NCBI GenBank assembly: GCA_044869895.1
Contig: JBIOXZ010000086.1
Location: 1 to 54,136, forward strand
Direction of reading: 5' to 3'
DNA from: AC-69 sp044869895
Lineage (GTDB): Bacteria; Actinomycetota; UBA4738; HRBIN12
Length of the DNA: 54,136 nt
In this document: piece after piece, positions 33,778-41,280 of the stretch
How the letters are laid out: every line of letters starts with the position of its first letter
Position numbering within the stretch: position 1 is the first letter of the stretch
Position numbers and translations under genes: made by a program
Notes under the pieces: generated by a model
Told to the model about the DNA's origin: nothing
Seen by the model: only the letters and a program-made list of their open reading frames with translations
The model's database searches: none

Positions 33778-34221
33778 CTACGCGAGCTCGACCCGCCGCT
33801 TCAATCCCTCGAGCGCGTTCTCGATCACGCGTTTCGCCCCCTGGGTCCTGACGAATCCCGGGAGCAGGACCCCGAGCTCGACGCTGAGCCGGTAGGTGAC
33901 CTCGGTCTCCCGATCGTCCAGCTCGTTCAGCAGGTATTCCCCGCGGATGTTGCTGACGGCCCCTCGCGCCTCCTTCGTCACCCAGGAGACACCGGCGTCG
34001 CCGGGCGCGTAGCGGTAGGCGAGCGTGTACGACGCCCGTCCGAGGACTGGCACGTCCACTTCGAAGGCGACCTCCGTCCCCACCCCGCCTGCCCCCCGCT
34101 GGAGCACCCGTGCCGTCTTCACGTCCGCCCACTCCGGGTAGGCCTCGTAGTCCGTGATGACGTCCATGACCTCGGCCGCAGATGCCTCGATGACGATGGA
34201 CCCCTCGGCGTGCTCCCCCAT
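33778..34221 (-). CDS. SRPBCC (START-like) family protein
   Basis: A 147-residue protein of the polyketide cyclase/START-like fold. It opens GSIVIEASAAEVMDVITDYEAYPEWADVKTARV, the typical first strand and helix, and ends GFVRTQGAKRVIENALEGLKRRVE, the long C-terminal helix that closes the lipid-binding cavity. Such proteins bind hydrophobic ligands or take part in lipid transfer and polyketide chemistry; the ligand is unknown. It lies 23 bases after the zinc-ribbon membrane gene and 89 bases before the ArsA-like gene, all on the same strand. Confidence 0.85.
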   Translation of the reverse strand: MGEHAEGSIVIEASAAEVMDVITDYEAYPEWADVKTARVLQRGAGGVGTEVAFEVDVPVLGRASYTLAYRYAPGDAGVSWVTKEARGAVSNIRGEYLLNELDDRETEVTYRLSVELGVLLPGFVRTQGAKRVIENALEGLKRRVELA

Positions 34222-34244
34222 GGCGTGAGGAATGGTAACGGCCG

Positions 34245-34880
34245 CTACCGGCCGCGGATCGCAGGAAGGGCGATCGCGGTGGCCAGGCCCACCGCGGCCA
34301 GGATGAGGCCGACCAGCCCCCACAGGAGCTTTCGCGGGCCGATGAGCGGGTCGATCCCCGAGGCCAGGCGGTAGGCGTCGACCGCCGAGGTCGACCAGGC
34401 CACGAAGCTGGCCACCAGGAACAGCGAGAAGAGCGACGCGGTCGAGCCCAGGCCGCCCCGACCGAGCCGCGACACCACCAGGAGCAACAACGTGCCGAAC
34501 GGGACGAGGAACGTCACCATCCGGGCGACGCCGTCCAGTGAGCGGCCGCACTTCCACTGCCCCAGCCCCGGGAAGAGGAGCGACCACAGGGCCGCCGTCT
34601 TCGGGTCGATCTCTGGACGCCGCTCCGGTTCCTGGAACAGCCGGGCGAACGGCGTGCCGCATGCCACGCAGAGGTTCATGGCGATGGGATTCGCATTGCC
34701 GCACACCGGACACGGCCACGTCGGCTCTCCCTCGGAACGCCGCGGCGGGGCCTGGACCTTCTCCCGCGGGACCGACCGGGGGGCTTCCAGGGACGCGTAA
34801 CACTGTCCGCACCAGTCCGCGTCGACCGCGGTGAGCGCACCACAGCTGGGACAGCGACGTTCCACGCTCATCGCGCTCAT
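34245..34880 (-). CDS. Membrane protein with two N-terminal zinc ribbons
   Basis: A 211-residue protein with two zinc-ribbon units (RCPSCGALTAVDADWCGQC near 9-27 and PCPVCGNANPIAMNLCVACG near 57-75) and then a hydrophobic half with four probable helices (WSLLFPGLGQWKCG onward, including VTFLVPFGTLLLLVV and LLWGLVGLILAAVGLATAI). The LFPGLGQWK segment resembles the TM2/DUF family that opens with PGLGQ. Its role is unknown; zinc-ribbon plus membrane proteins are common in actinobacteria. The start is the ATG at 34880 or 34871. It follows the GT4 gene after 67 bases. Confidence 0.75.
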   Translation of the reverse strand: MSAMSVERRCPSCGALTAVDADWCGQCYASLEAPRSVPREKVQAPPRRSEGEPTWPCPVCGNANPIAMNLCVACGTPFARLFQEPERRPEIDPKTAALWSLLFPGLGQWKCGRSLDGVARMVTFLVPFGTLLLLVVSRLGRGGLGSTASLFSLFLVASFVAWSTSAVDAYRLASGIDPLIGPRKLLWGLVGLILAAVGLATAIALPAIRGR

Positions 34881-34947
34881 CACACGACCTATTTCGGCGC
34901 GGATCGCCATCCGATGAAGCCCCAGCCGTGCCTCGCGGAAAGCCGGC

Positions 34948-36081
34948 TCAGGCCTCGGCTTCCCGGAGCCACCATCCGAGCTGCGCCGCGGCCCGGGGCC
35001 ACGTGTAGAAACGCTCGACCCGCTCCCGGCCGGCCATGCCCATGTGCTCCGCCAGCGCGCGGTCCTGGAGCAGCCCGGAGACGGCGTCCGCGACTTGTTC
35101 CACGTTCCGCCCGTCCACCAGGATCCCGGTCTCACCGTCGACCACGGATTCCCGTGCACCCCCGGAGTCCCCCACGACGACCGGTCGTCCACACGCGGCG
35201 GCCTCGATGAAGACGTTGCCCCACCCCTCGACCTCCAGGCCGCCGAGACGAGTGCGGCACGGCATGGCGAACACGTCACCCACCGCGTAGTAGCTCGGCA
35301 GGTCCGCTTCGGAAACCTGTCCGGCGAAAGCGACGGATCCGGAAGGGGCAAGCGCCGCCAGACGCTCCAGCGTCGAGCGATGCGGGCCGTCGCCCACGAC
35401 CAGCAGCACGGCGTCGGGCACGCGCCTTCGGACGAATGCCATCGCCCGGATCAAGACGTCCTGGCCCTTCCGGGCCACCAGCCGGCTGACGCACGCCACC
35501 ACCGGCCGGCCGTCCAGTCCGTGGCTTTGGCGGACCTGATCGGTGGAGAGGCCGGGACGGAACGCCTCGATGTCGGCGCCGGGATACATCACGGATACCG
35601 GCACGCCATCGGGCACCGCGGTCCGCACCACGCGCGCGATGAACGCGCTGCACATCACGGGAACACGGGCGGCCCGCGACGTCATGTATGCAAGTCCGGC
35701 GTGGGCTCCGGGTAAGAGCGAGAGCCAGTAGTCGAACCCGTGGGCGGCCACGAGGTACGGGACGCCCCGGCTCGCCAGGCTCGGTCCCATGGCCGCCAGG
35801 GGCATGGCATCCCCGAACACCACCACCTGCGCACCCGATCCATCGACGAGCTCCGCCAGCATCCGTCGCGTCGCCGGGGTGGGCCACAGGAATCGATGAG
35901 GGGCTCGAACGATGCGGTAGGCCTCGACGGCGTCGAAGGCGTCCGTCCCTTCCCCGGAGGGGGCGAGTACGGTCATCCGATCCGCCGGTAGCTCGCGGAC
36001 CAACGCGTGAAGCGTCCGCTGGATCCCTCCCACCCGCGGGGGAAAGTCGTTCGTGACCAGCAGCGTCCGCGGGATCTCCAC
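34948..36081 (-). CDS. GT4 glycosyltransferase, PimB-like mannosyltransferase
   Basis: A 377-residue GT-B glycosyltransferase of family 4. It begins TLLVTNDFPPRVGGIQRTL, the acceptor-side glycine loop that matches actinobacterial PimB, which adds the second mannose to phosphatidylinositol mannoside. The donor-binding half has VACVSRLVARKGQDVLIRAM, LLVVGDGPHRSTLE and EGWGNVFIEAAACGRPVVVGDSGGARESV, containing the E-x7-E motif. It acts at the inner face of the membrane with a nucleotide sugar (GDP-mannose if PimB). The exact acceptor is inferred. The GTG start is divergent from ygfZ, with 21 bases between. Confidence 0.82.
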   Translation of the reverse strand: MEIPRTLLVTNDFPPRVGGIQRTLHALVRELPADRMTVLAPSGEGTDAFDAVEAYRIVRAPHRFLWPTPATRRMLAELVDGSGAQVVVFGDAMPLAAMGPSLASRGVPYLVAAHGFDYWLSLLPGAHAGLAYMTSRAARVPVMCSAFIARVVRTAVPDGVPVSVMYPGADIEAFRPGLSTDQVRQSHGLDGRPVVACVSRLVARKGQDVLIRAMAFVRRRVPDAVLLVVGDGPHRSTLERLAALAPSGSVAFAGQVSEADLPSYYAVGDVFAMPCRTRLGGLEVEGWGNVFIEAAACGRPVVVGDSGGARESVVDGETGILVDGRNVEQVADAVSGLLQDRALAEHMGMAGRERVERFYTWPRAAAQLGWWLREAEA

Positions 36082-36088
36082 GGCCGCC

Positions 36089-36094
36089 TATCCT
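36089..36094 (+). promoter_or_regulatory. -10 hexamer for leaderless ygfZ transcript
   Basis: TATCCT ends 8 bases before the GTG at 36103. The gap to the divergent glycosyltransferase is only 21 bases, so the -35 region must lie within that gene's 5' end. Confidence 0.5.
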
Positions 36095-36102
36095 CTCAGA
36101 CG

Positions 36103-36885
36103 GTGGATGCAGACAGGCTCGAGGACCAGGTCGACGCGCTCGACGAGCGCCGGGCGTTCGTCGACGGCGCTCGCCTGCGGGCCGTCGAGGTGACGGGAAG
36201 CGACGCCGGCCGGTGGTTGAACGATCTGGTGACGGCGTCGGTGGAGGACATCCCCCCAGGTGGCACCGCCCGCTCACTCCTCCTCACACCCACCGGCCGT
36301 GTGCGAGCCGATTTCCACATCGTTCGAACCGACGGTGCGTTCCTCCTCGTCCAGGAGCCGGACCAACCCGCCGGCATCGACGACCTGCTCCGGCCGTACG
36401 TGCTGTCATCCGATGTGGCCGTGCAACGCGTCGCCGGCACTCCCATCGTCCTCCTGCCCTCGGATCGCGGATGGAGGGTGACACGCGCCGCCGGCGACGG
36501 TGCCGTGGAGGCGAGCCCGGAGGCCGGCGAGGTTTGGCGGATCCGGCGAGGGGTGCCCCGGTTCCCCTCGGACCTCGACGAGGAATCGCTTCCCGCCGAA
36601 GCCGGGTTGGAGTACCTCATCGACTTCACCAAGGGATGCTTCCTGGGCCAGGAGGCGGTGGCCAAGGTCCGGAACCTGGGTCACCCACCACGGGTCGTCC
36701 TGGCCCTCCGGGCCGCCGTCCCCGTTGGGTCCGGTGAACCGGTCGTCGCCGATGGCCGGGATGTCGGCGCGGTCTCGAGCGTGGCGCCGCCCCGCGACGG
36801 GTTCGCCCTGCTCGCGCGGGTCCGGTGGGATGCGAGGACGCGTCCGCTGACCACGGCCTCGGGTGCCCAGCTCACGCCGGTGTGA
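36103..36885 (+). CDS. ygfZ: YgfZ/GcvT-domain folate-binding protein
   Basis: A 260-residue protein of the YgfZ (COG0354) family, folate-dependent helpers in the assembly or repair of certain iron-sulfur enzymes. The signature KGCFLGQEAVAKVRNLGHPPR (near 175-195) corresponds to the conserved KGCYxGQE motif with its cysteine. Earlier, DAGRWLNDLVTASVEDIPPG and RSLLLTPTGRVRADFHIV match the GcvT-like folate-binding half. The GTG at 36103 is chosen for its TATCCT spacing; an ATG further upstream would overlap the divergent glycosyltransferase. Many iron-sulfur enzymes in this window could be clients. Confidence 0.88.
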   Translation: MDADRLEDQVDALDERRAFVDGARLRAVEVTGSDAGRWLNDLVTASVEDIPPGGTARSLLLTPTGRVRADFHIVRTDGAFLLVQEPDQPAGIDDLLRPYVLSSDVAVQRVAGTPIVLLPSDRGWRVTRAAGDGAVEASPEAGEVWRIRRGVPRFPSDLDEESLPAEAGLEYLIDFTKGCFLGQEAVAKVRNLGHPPRVVLALRAAVPVGSGEPVVADGRDVGAVSSVAPPRDGFALLARVRWDARTRPLTTASGAQLTPV

Positions 36886-37033
36886 GCTCGTTCCGGCCGC
36901 CCGTTACTACGGCGGTCGCGACTTTTCAAGACTACATTTGGCCCTCGGCCGCGGACGAGAATGGGTGTCGCATGCTCGAACGGCCGCCCGGCCGCTGGTC
37001 AGACTCGATTTGGACCTCGGGGGGGATCGAGTG

Positions 37034-37312
37034 GTGAGCAAGGAGCGCACGAGCGGCATCGACCTCCAGACACTTCCTCGAAACCCTTCACCGCCGGACA
37101 TGTGGCAGGACAAGGCGGCCTGCCATGGCCTGGACCCCGACGTGTTCTTCCCCACCTCCGAGGAGGAGGCGGGGCCGGCGCTCGCCTACTGCTCGGGCTG
37201 CGGCATCCGGGAGATGTGCCTGGCCTGGGCGCTGAAGAACGGCGAACGCTACGGGGTGTGGGGCGGCCTGACGGAGCAGCAACGCCGCCGTCTGGTCCGG
37301 TTCGTGGCCTGA
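37034..37312 (+). CDS. WhiB-family iron-sulfur transcription factor
   Basis: A 92-residue WhiB-like protein, a [4Fe-4S] regulator confined to Actinomycetota and their phages. The four ligand cysteines are at 30 (KAACHG), 53 and 56 (YCSGCG) and 62 (REMC). The GVWGG turn is near 74, followed by a basic tail QQRRRLVRF for DNA binding. The start is one of two adjacent GTG codons (37031 or 37034) after a G-rich run. The 148 bases upstream hold a near-repeat ATTTGGNCCTCGG twice (36936 and 37008). It is a phylum marker for the window. Confidence 0.93.
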   Translation: MSKERTSGIDLQTLPRNPSPPDMWQDKAACHGLDPDVFFPTSEEEAGPALAYCSGCGIREMCLAWALKNGERYGVWGGLTEQQRRRLVRFVA

Positions 37313-37360
37313 GCATCCCGGCTGGTCACCTCGGGGCCGGGCCGCCCATACTGGCTGGCC

Positions 37361-38404
37361 ATGAGCGAAGTCACGGTGAGAGCGGCGGCGCCGCTTCGCA
37401 TCAGCTTCGTCGGGGGTGGAACCGACTTCCCCCACTGGTATGAGCCACACGGGGGAGCGGTCCTTTCCGCGACGATCGATCATCACGCCGAGGCCACGCT
37501 TCGGCCCAGGGACGACGATCGCATCCGGATCCGATCCCTCGATCTGCACCAGGTGGTCCAATACCCCCTGCACGAGTCGCCCGAGTACGACGGTGTGATG
37601 GACCTGCCGAAGGCGGCCATCGACCGGGTCGGCGTTCACCGGGGGGTCGACGTCGAGGTGCGCTGCGATGCGCCGCCAGGAAGCGGCCTCGGCGGCTCCT
37701 CGGCGGTGGTCACCGCGATGGCCGGCGCGCTCGCCGCCTTCGCCGGTCGTTCGTTCACCGCGGACGAGCTGGCTCGGACGAGCTATGCGATCGAACGTGA
37801 GGACCTGGGGATCGCCGGAGGCTGGCAGGACCAGTACGCCGCGGCCTACGGCGGGTTCAACCTCCTCGAGTTCTCCGCGCGGCGGGTCGATGTCATCCCG
37901 GTTCGCGCGGAGCCCGAGGTGCTCCGACGGCTGCAGGCGAACCTGCTCCTCTGCTACACGGGGCAGGTCCGGGCGAACCTCGGGCTCATCGATACCCAGA
38001 TCCGGCTGTTCCGGGAGGGGCGCGAGGAGACGATGCAGGGGATGAAGCAGCTCCAGGCGATGGCCTACGAGATGCGGGATGCCCTGGAGTCAGGGGACCT
38101 GGACAGCCTGGGCGAGATGCTCCACGGGGCGTACGAGAGCAAGAAGCGGATGAATCCACACATCGCTGAAGGCACGAGGATCGAGCGCCTGTTCGACGCG
38201 GCCACGAAGGCCGGAGCGACCGGCGGAAAGATCTGCGGGGCCGGCGGTGGCGGATACCTCCTCCTGTATTGCCGGCAAGACCGCCAACCCGAGGTCCGGG
38301 CCGCGCTCGAAAGCCTGGGAGGCAGGCTGGCCTCGTTCGCCTTCACGACAACCGGGATCGAGGCTCAGGTGGCGAATGTGGTGTGGAGGCCCGCGCGCCG
38401 ATGA
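37361..38404 (+). CDS. hddA: GHMP kinase, probable D-glycero-alpha-D-manno-heptose 7-phosphate kinase
   Basis: A 347-residue GHMP-fold sugar kinase. It has RAAAPLRISFVGGGTDFPHWYEPHGG at the N-terminus, the ATP loop PPGSGLGGSSAVVTA near 106-120, GGWQDQYAAAYGGFN, and GGKICGAGGGGYLLLY near 287. The FVGGGTDF opening and GGWQDQ are typical of heptose kinases (HddA) and related L-fucose kinases. It phosphorylates C1 of heptose 7-phosphate to give the 1,7-bisphosphate. The gmhB and gmhA genes follow with 4-base overlaps, which fixes the pathway. The later guanylyltransferase (HddC) is not in the window. Confidence 0.9.
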   Translation: MSEVTVRAAAPLRISFVGGGTDFPHWYEPHGGAVLSATIDHHAEATLRPRDDDRIRIRSLDLHQVVQYPLHESPEYDGVMDLPKAAIDRVGVHRGVDVEVRCDAPPGSGLGGSSAVVTAMAGALAAFAGRSFTADELARTSYAIEREDLGIAGGWQDQYAAAYGGFNLLEFSARRVDVIPVRAEPEVLRRLQANLLLCYTGQVRANLGLIDTQIRLFREGREETMQGMKQLQAMAYEMRDALESGDLDSLGEMLHGAYESKKRMNPHIAEGTRIERLFDAATKAGATGGKICGAGGGGYLLLYCRQDRQPEVRAALESLGGRLASFAFTTTGIEAQVANVVWRPARR

Positions 38405-38961
38405 CCCGACGGTTCGTGCTGCTCGACCGGGACGGGACGATCAACCAGGAAGTCGACCACCTCGACCGGCCCCACCAGGTCGCACTCATCCCCGGAGCCG
38501 CGGCGGCGCTACGACAGCTCAGGTCGGCCGGCCTCGGGCTCGTCGTCCTCACCAACCAGGCGAACGTCGGACGTGGACTCCTCCCGACCGACCGGCTGGA
38601 GGAGATCGATACCCGACTGACGGAGCTCCTCTCCGACGAGGACGCGAGCCTCGACGGGCTCTACGTCTGCCCGCACGCACCGGAGGACGGGTGCGATTGC
38701 CGCAAGCCGAGGGCGGGGCTGGCCCTCCGCGCCGCGACGGACCACGGGTTCCGGCCGGACGACTCGTTCGTCGTCGGTGACCACGCCGCAGACATGGGAC
38801 TTGGCCGCACGATCGGGGCCGTCACGATCCTGGTCCGAACTGGCCACGGGGAGGACGAGCTGAAGACGGGGGCGGGTGCCCAGGCGGACCACGTCGTGGC
38901 CGACCTCCGGGAGGCGGCCGGCGTGATCCTCGACAGCGTCGTATCTGGGGTCCGTCCGTGA
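38401..38961 (+). CDS. gmhB: D-glycero-D-manno-heptose 1,7-bisphosphate 7-phosphatase
   Basis: A 186-residue HAD phosphatase of the histidinol-phosphatase/GmhB group. It starts RRFVLLDRDGTINQEVDHL with the DxD nucleophile, then LVVLTNQANVGRGLL, the zinc-loop CPHAPEDGCDCRKPRAGL (three Cys and one His) and VVGDHAADMGLGRTIG. It removes the 7-phosphate from heptose 1,7-bisphosphate. The ATG overlaps the hddA stop as ATGA and the gene's own stop overlaps gmhA, so all three are coupled. Confidence 0.92.
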   Translation: MTRRFVLLDRDGTINQEVDHLDRPHQVALIPGAAAALRQLRSAGLGLVVLTNQANVGRGLLPTDRLEEIDTRLTELLSDEDASLDGLYVCPHAPEDGCDCRKPRAGLALRAATDHGFRPDDSFVVGDHAADMGLGRTIGAVTILVRTGHGEDELKTGAGAQADHVVADLREAAGVILDSVVSGVRP

Positions 38962-39545
38962 CCGTCGCCGATCGCATCGCCGGATATCTGGGGGAAACCA
39001 TGGACACCGTTTCGGCGACAGCCGAGAGCTGCTCCCAGGAGATCGCCCGGGCCGCCGCCACCATCGCCGAGTGCGTTCGAGGTGGTGGCAAGGTCCTGAT
39101 CTGCGGGAACGGCGGAAGCGCCGCCGACAGCCAGCACCTGGCGTGCGAGCTGGTCAGCACCCTGACCGTGGACCGGCGGCGCCCGGCCATCCCGGCCCTG
39201 GCGCTCACGACCGACACCTCGATCCTCACCGCGGTGTCCAATGACTTCGGTTTCGAGGGCGTCTTCGCCCGACAGGTGGAAGCCCTGGGAGTGGCCGGCG
39301 ACGTGCTGATCGGGATCTCGACGAGCGGGAACTCCGAGGACGTCGTCCTGGCAACGGAGCAGGCGGCGCGGCAGGGGATGCGGACCGTTGCGCTGACCGG
39401 GGAGTCCGGCGGGAAGCTCGGGCCGCTCGCCGACGTCGCGATCCGGGTCCCGAGCTCGAAGACCTCGCATGTTCAGGAGGCCCATCTCGCCGTTGAGCAG
39501 CTCATCGCCTTCCTGGTCGAGGACGACCTCTACCCGCGCCGCTGA
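38958..39545 (+). CDS. gmhA: Sedoheptulose 7-phosphate isomerase
   Basis: A 195-residue SIS-domain isomerase that turns sedoheptulose 7-phosphate into D-glycero-D-manno-heptose 7-phosphate, the first step of the heptose path. It shows GGGKVLICGNGGSAADSQHLACELV near 42-66, ALTTDTSILTAVSNDFGFEGVFARQVEAL, GISTSGNSEDVVLATEQA and HVQEAHLAVEQL. The GTG start overlaps the gmhB stop (GTGA). The gene order kinase-phosphatase-isomerase is not the reaction order but includes every enzyme up to heptose 1-phosphate. Confidence 0.94.
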   Translation: MTVADRIAGYLGETMDTVSATAESCSQEIARAAATIAECVRGGGKVLICGNGGSAADSQHLACELVSTLTVDRRRPAIPALALTTDTSILTAVSNDFGFEGVFARQVEALGVAGDVLIGISTSGNSEDVVLATEQAARQGMRTVALTGESGGKLGPLADVAIRVPSSKTSHVQEAHLAVEQLIAFLVEDDLYPRR

Positions 39546-39584
39546 TTGTCGGACCTGCCCCCCACCTTCACATCCGGGCGAGGC

Positions 39585-39613
39585 TTGACCATCGAACACC
39601 TGTTCGGTATCGT
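39585..39613 (+). promoter_or_regulatory. SOS promoter: LexA (Cheo) box lying between -35 and -10
   Basis: TTGACC (39585-39590) and TATCGT (39608-39613) are separated by 17 bases, a proper housekeeping promoter. Between them CGAACACCTGTTCG (39593-39606) is a full match to the Gram-positive/actinobacterial LexA consensus CGAACNNNNGTTCG. LexA bound here would block RNA polymerase. The start codon of the nuclease gene is 32 bases further on. Confidence 0.88.
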
Positions 39614-39645
39614 CGGGTGCCCGCGGCCCCGGCGGAGGCCGACCC

Positions 39646-41277
39646 GTGCTGGCCCAACCGGTTCAAACGACCTTGCAGGAGGGGATCCCTCTCCGTGAGG
39701 TGACCTTCTGCATCGTCGACCTGGAGACGACCGGGGGGTCCCCGGCCGACTCCCGGATCACCGAGATCGGAGCGGTGAAGTACCGGGGTGGTGAGCGGAT
39801 CGGGGTGTTCGAGACGCTCGTGGCCCCCGGGACGACGATCCCCAGGTTCATCACCCACCTCACCGGCATCGACGACGCCATCGTCCGAGACGCACCGACC
39901 CTGGAATGGGCGCTCCCGGGGTTCGTCGAGTTCGCCCGGGGGTGCGTGTTCGTGGCGCACAACGCCCAGTTCGACTTCACGTTCCTGAACGCGAGCCTGG
40001 TTCGGCTGGACTACGAACCGCTTCCACCGCCTCCCGTGTGCACCGCACGGCTGGCTCGCCGCGTCGTGTGGCCCGACGTGCCGAACGTGCGGCTCCATAC
40101 GCTCGCGGAGTACTTCCGGACGAGGGCGCGTCCAACGCACCGGGCCCTTCCCGACGCCGAGGCGTGCGCCGAGGTGTTCCAGGGCCTCCTCGACCTCGGA
40201 AGGCGGCTTGGGATCCTGACTCTCGGCGACCTCCACGAGGCCGTGACGGCAAGGGGACGTCCGAACTTCGGCAAGATCCGGGTGGCCGACCACCTCCCAC
40301 GGGGACCCGGTGTCTACCTGTTCAAGGGCCGCGACGGGCGGGTGCTCTACGTGGGCAAATCCAAGGACATCCGCGGCCGGGTTAAGAGTTACTTCTATGG
40401 TGACTCCCGCAAGCAGGTCCAGGATCTCCTCACCGAGACCGCTGCGGTGGAGGGGGTCCGGTGCGCCTCCGAGCTCGAGGCGCTGGTACTCGAAGCCCGG
40501 CTGATCCGGTCCCACCGGCCCAAGCACAACCGGAGGGGCAAGCGGTGGCGACGGTACGTGTATTTGAAGGTCGATACGTCCGAGGCCTTCCCCCGCCTCA
40601 AGGTGGTCCGCGAGGCGAAGGGGGAAGGCGCGTTCCTCGGACCCTTCGGCACGACCGAGCAGGCCCGGCTGGCCAAGGAGGCGCTGGAGGAGGCGTTCCC
40701 CATCCGCCGATGCACGAAGAGGATGCGGGCCTCCACCAGGTTCTCGCCGTGTGCGCTCGGCGAGATGGGTCGCTGTGTGGCCCCCTGCGACGGCCGCGCG
40801 AGCCTCGAGCACTACGGAGAGCTCGTCCGGAGCCTCCTCTCCTCCCTTTCGTCTCCGGGCGGGCTCCTCGAAGTGCTCGAGGTACGGATGGACGATCTCG
40901 CTGGACAGGAACGGTTCGAGGAGGCGGCGCTTGCCCGCGACCGGCTGCGTGCGCTCGCCGACGCGCTGGCGCGGGCTCGCGTGGACGAGTGGCTGCTCCG
41001 GCCGGGCCGGCTCGACCTCCGCGACGCCGACGCCAACCGGCTCCCGCTGGCCGGCGGCGCGCTGGTGCGAGGCGGCGACGTGCTGCCGATCTCGCGGCCG
41101 TGCCCCAGGGAGCGCGCCGACGAGCTCGCCGCGGTCCGATCGTGGCTGCTCCACAATCCCGCCCGGGTGGAGCGGGCCGACCGTCCGCCCGCGGAGCCGG
41201 TGGAGGGCGGCGCCGCCCTCCACCGGCTCCTCACCCGACTGCGCTCCGCGGACCGAACTGGCGAGGGCGCCCACTAG
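39646..41277 (+). CDS. DEDD exonuclease fused to UvrC-like GIY-YIG nuclease
   Basis: A 543-residue repair nuclease. Residues about 18-185 are a DnaQ-type DEDD 3'-5' exonuclease (CIVDLETTGGSPADSRITEIGAV, FVAHNAQFDFTFLN, HRALPDAEACAEVF). From about 218 there is a GIY-YIG domain like UvrC (GPGVYLFKGRDGRVLYVGKSKDIRGRV, ELEALVLEARLIRSHRPKHN), then the Cys-rich CALGEMGRCVAPCDG and a UVR-like segment (RFEEAALARDRLRAL). The RNase H half and HhH motifs of UvrC are absent. Related actinobacterial proteins are Cho-like. The GTG start follows an SOS promoter, so it should be induced by DNA damage. Confidence 0.9.
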   Translation: MLAQPVQTTLQEGIPLREVTFCIVDLETTGGSPADSRITEIGAVKYRGGERIGVFETLVAPGTTIPRFITHLTGIDDAIVRDAPTLEWALPGFVEFARGCVFVAHNAQFDFTFLNASLVRLDYEPLPPPPVCTARLARRVVWPDVPNVRLHTLAEYFRTRARPTHRALPDAEACAEVFQGLLDLGRRLGILTLGDLHEAVTARGRPNFGKIRVADHLPRGPGVYLFKGRDGRVLYVGKSKDIRGRVKSYFYGDSRKQVQDLLTETAAVEGVRCASELEALVLEARLIRSHRPKHNRRGKRWRRYVYLKVDTSEAFPRLKVVREAKGEGAFLGPFGTTEQARLAKEALEEAFPIRRCTKRMRASTRFSPCALGEMGRCVAPCDGRASLEHYGELVRSLLSSLSSPGGLLEVLEVRMDDLAGQERFEEAALARDRLRALADALARARVDEWLLRPGRLDLRDADANRLPLAGGALVRGGDVLPISRPCPRERADELAAVRSWLLHNPARVERADRPPAEPVEGGAALHRLLTRLRSADRTGEGAH

Positions 41278-41280
41278 ACT

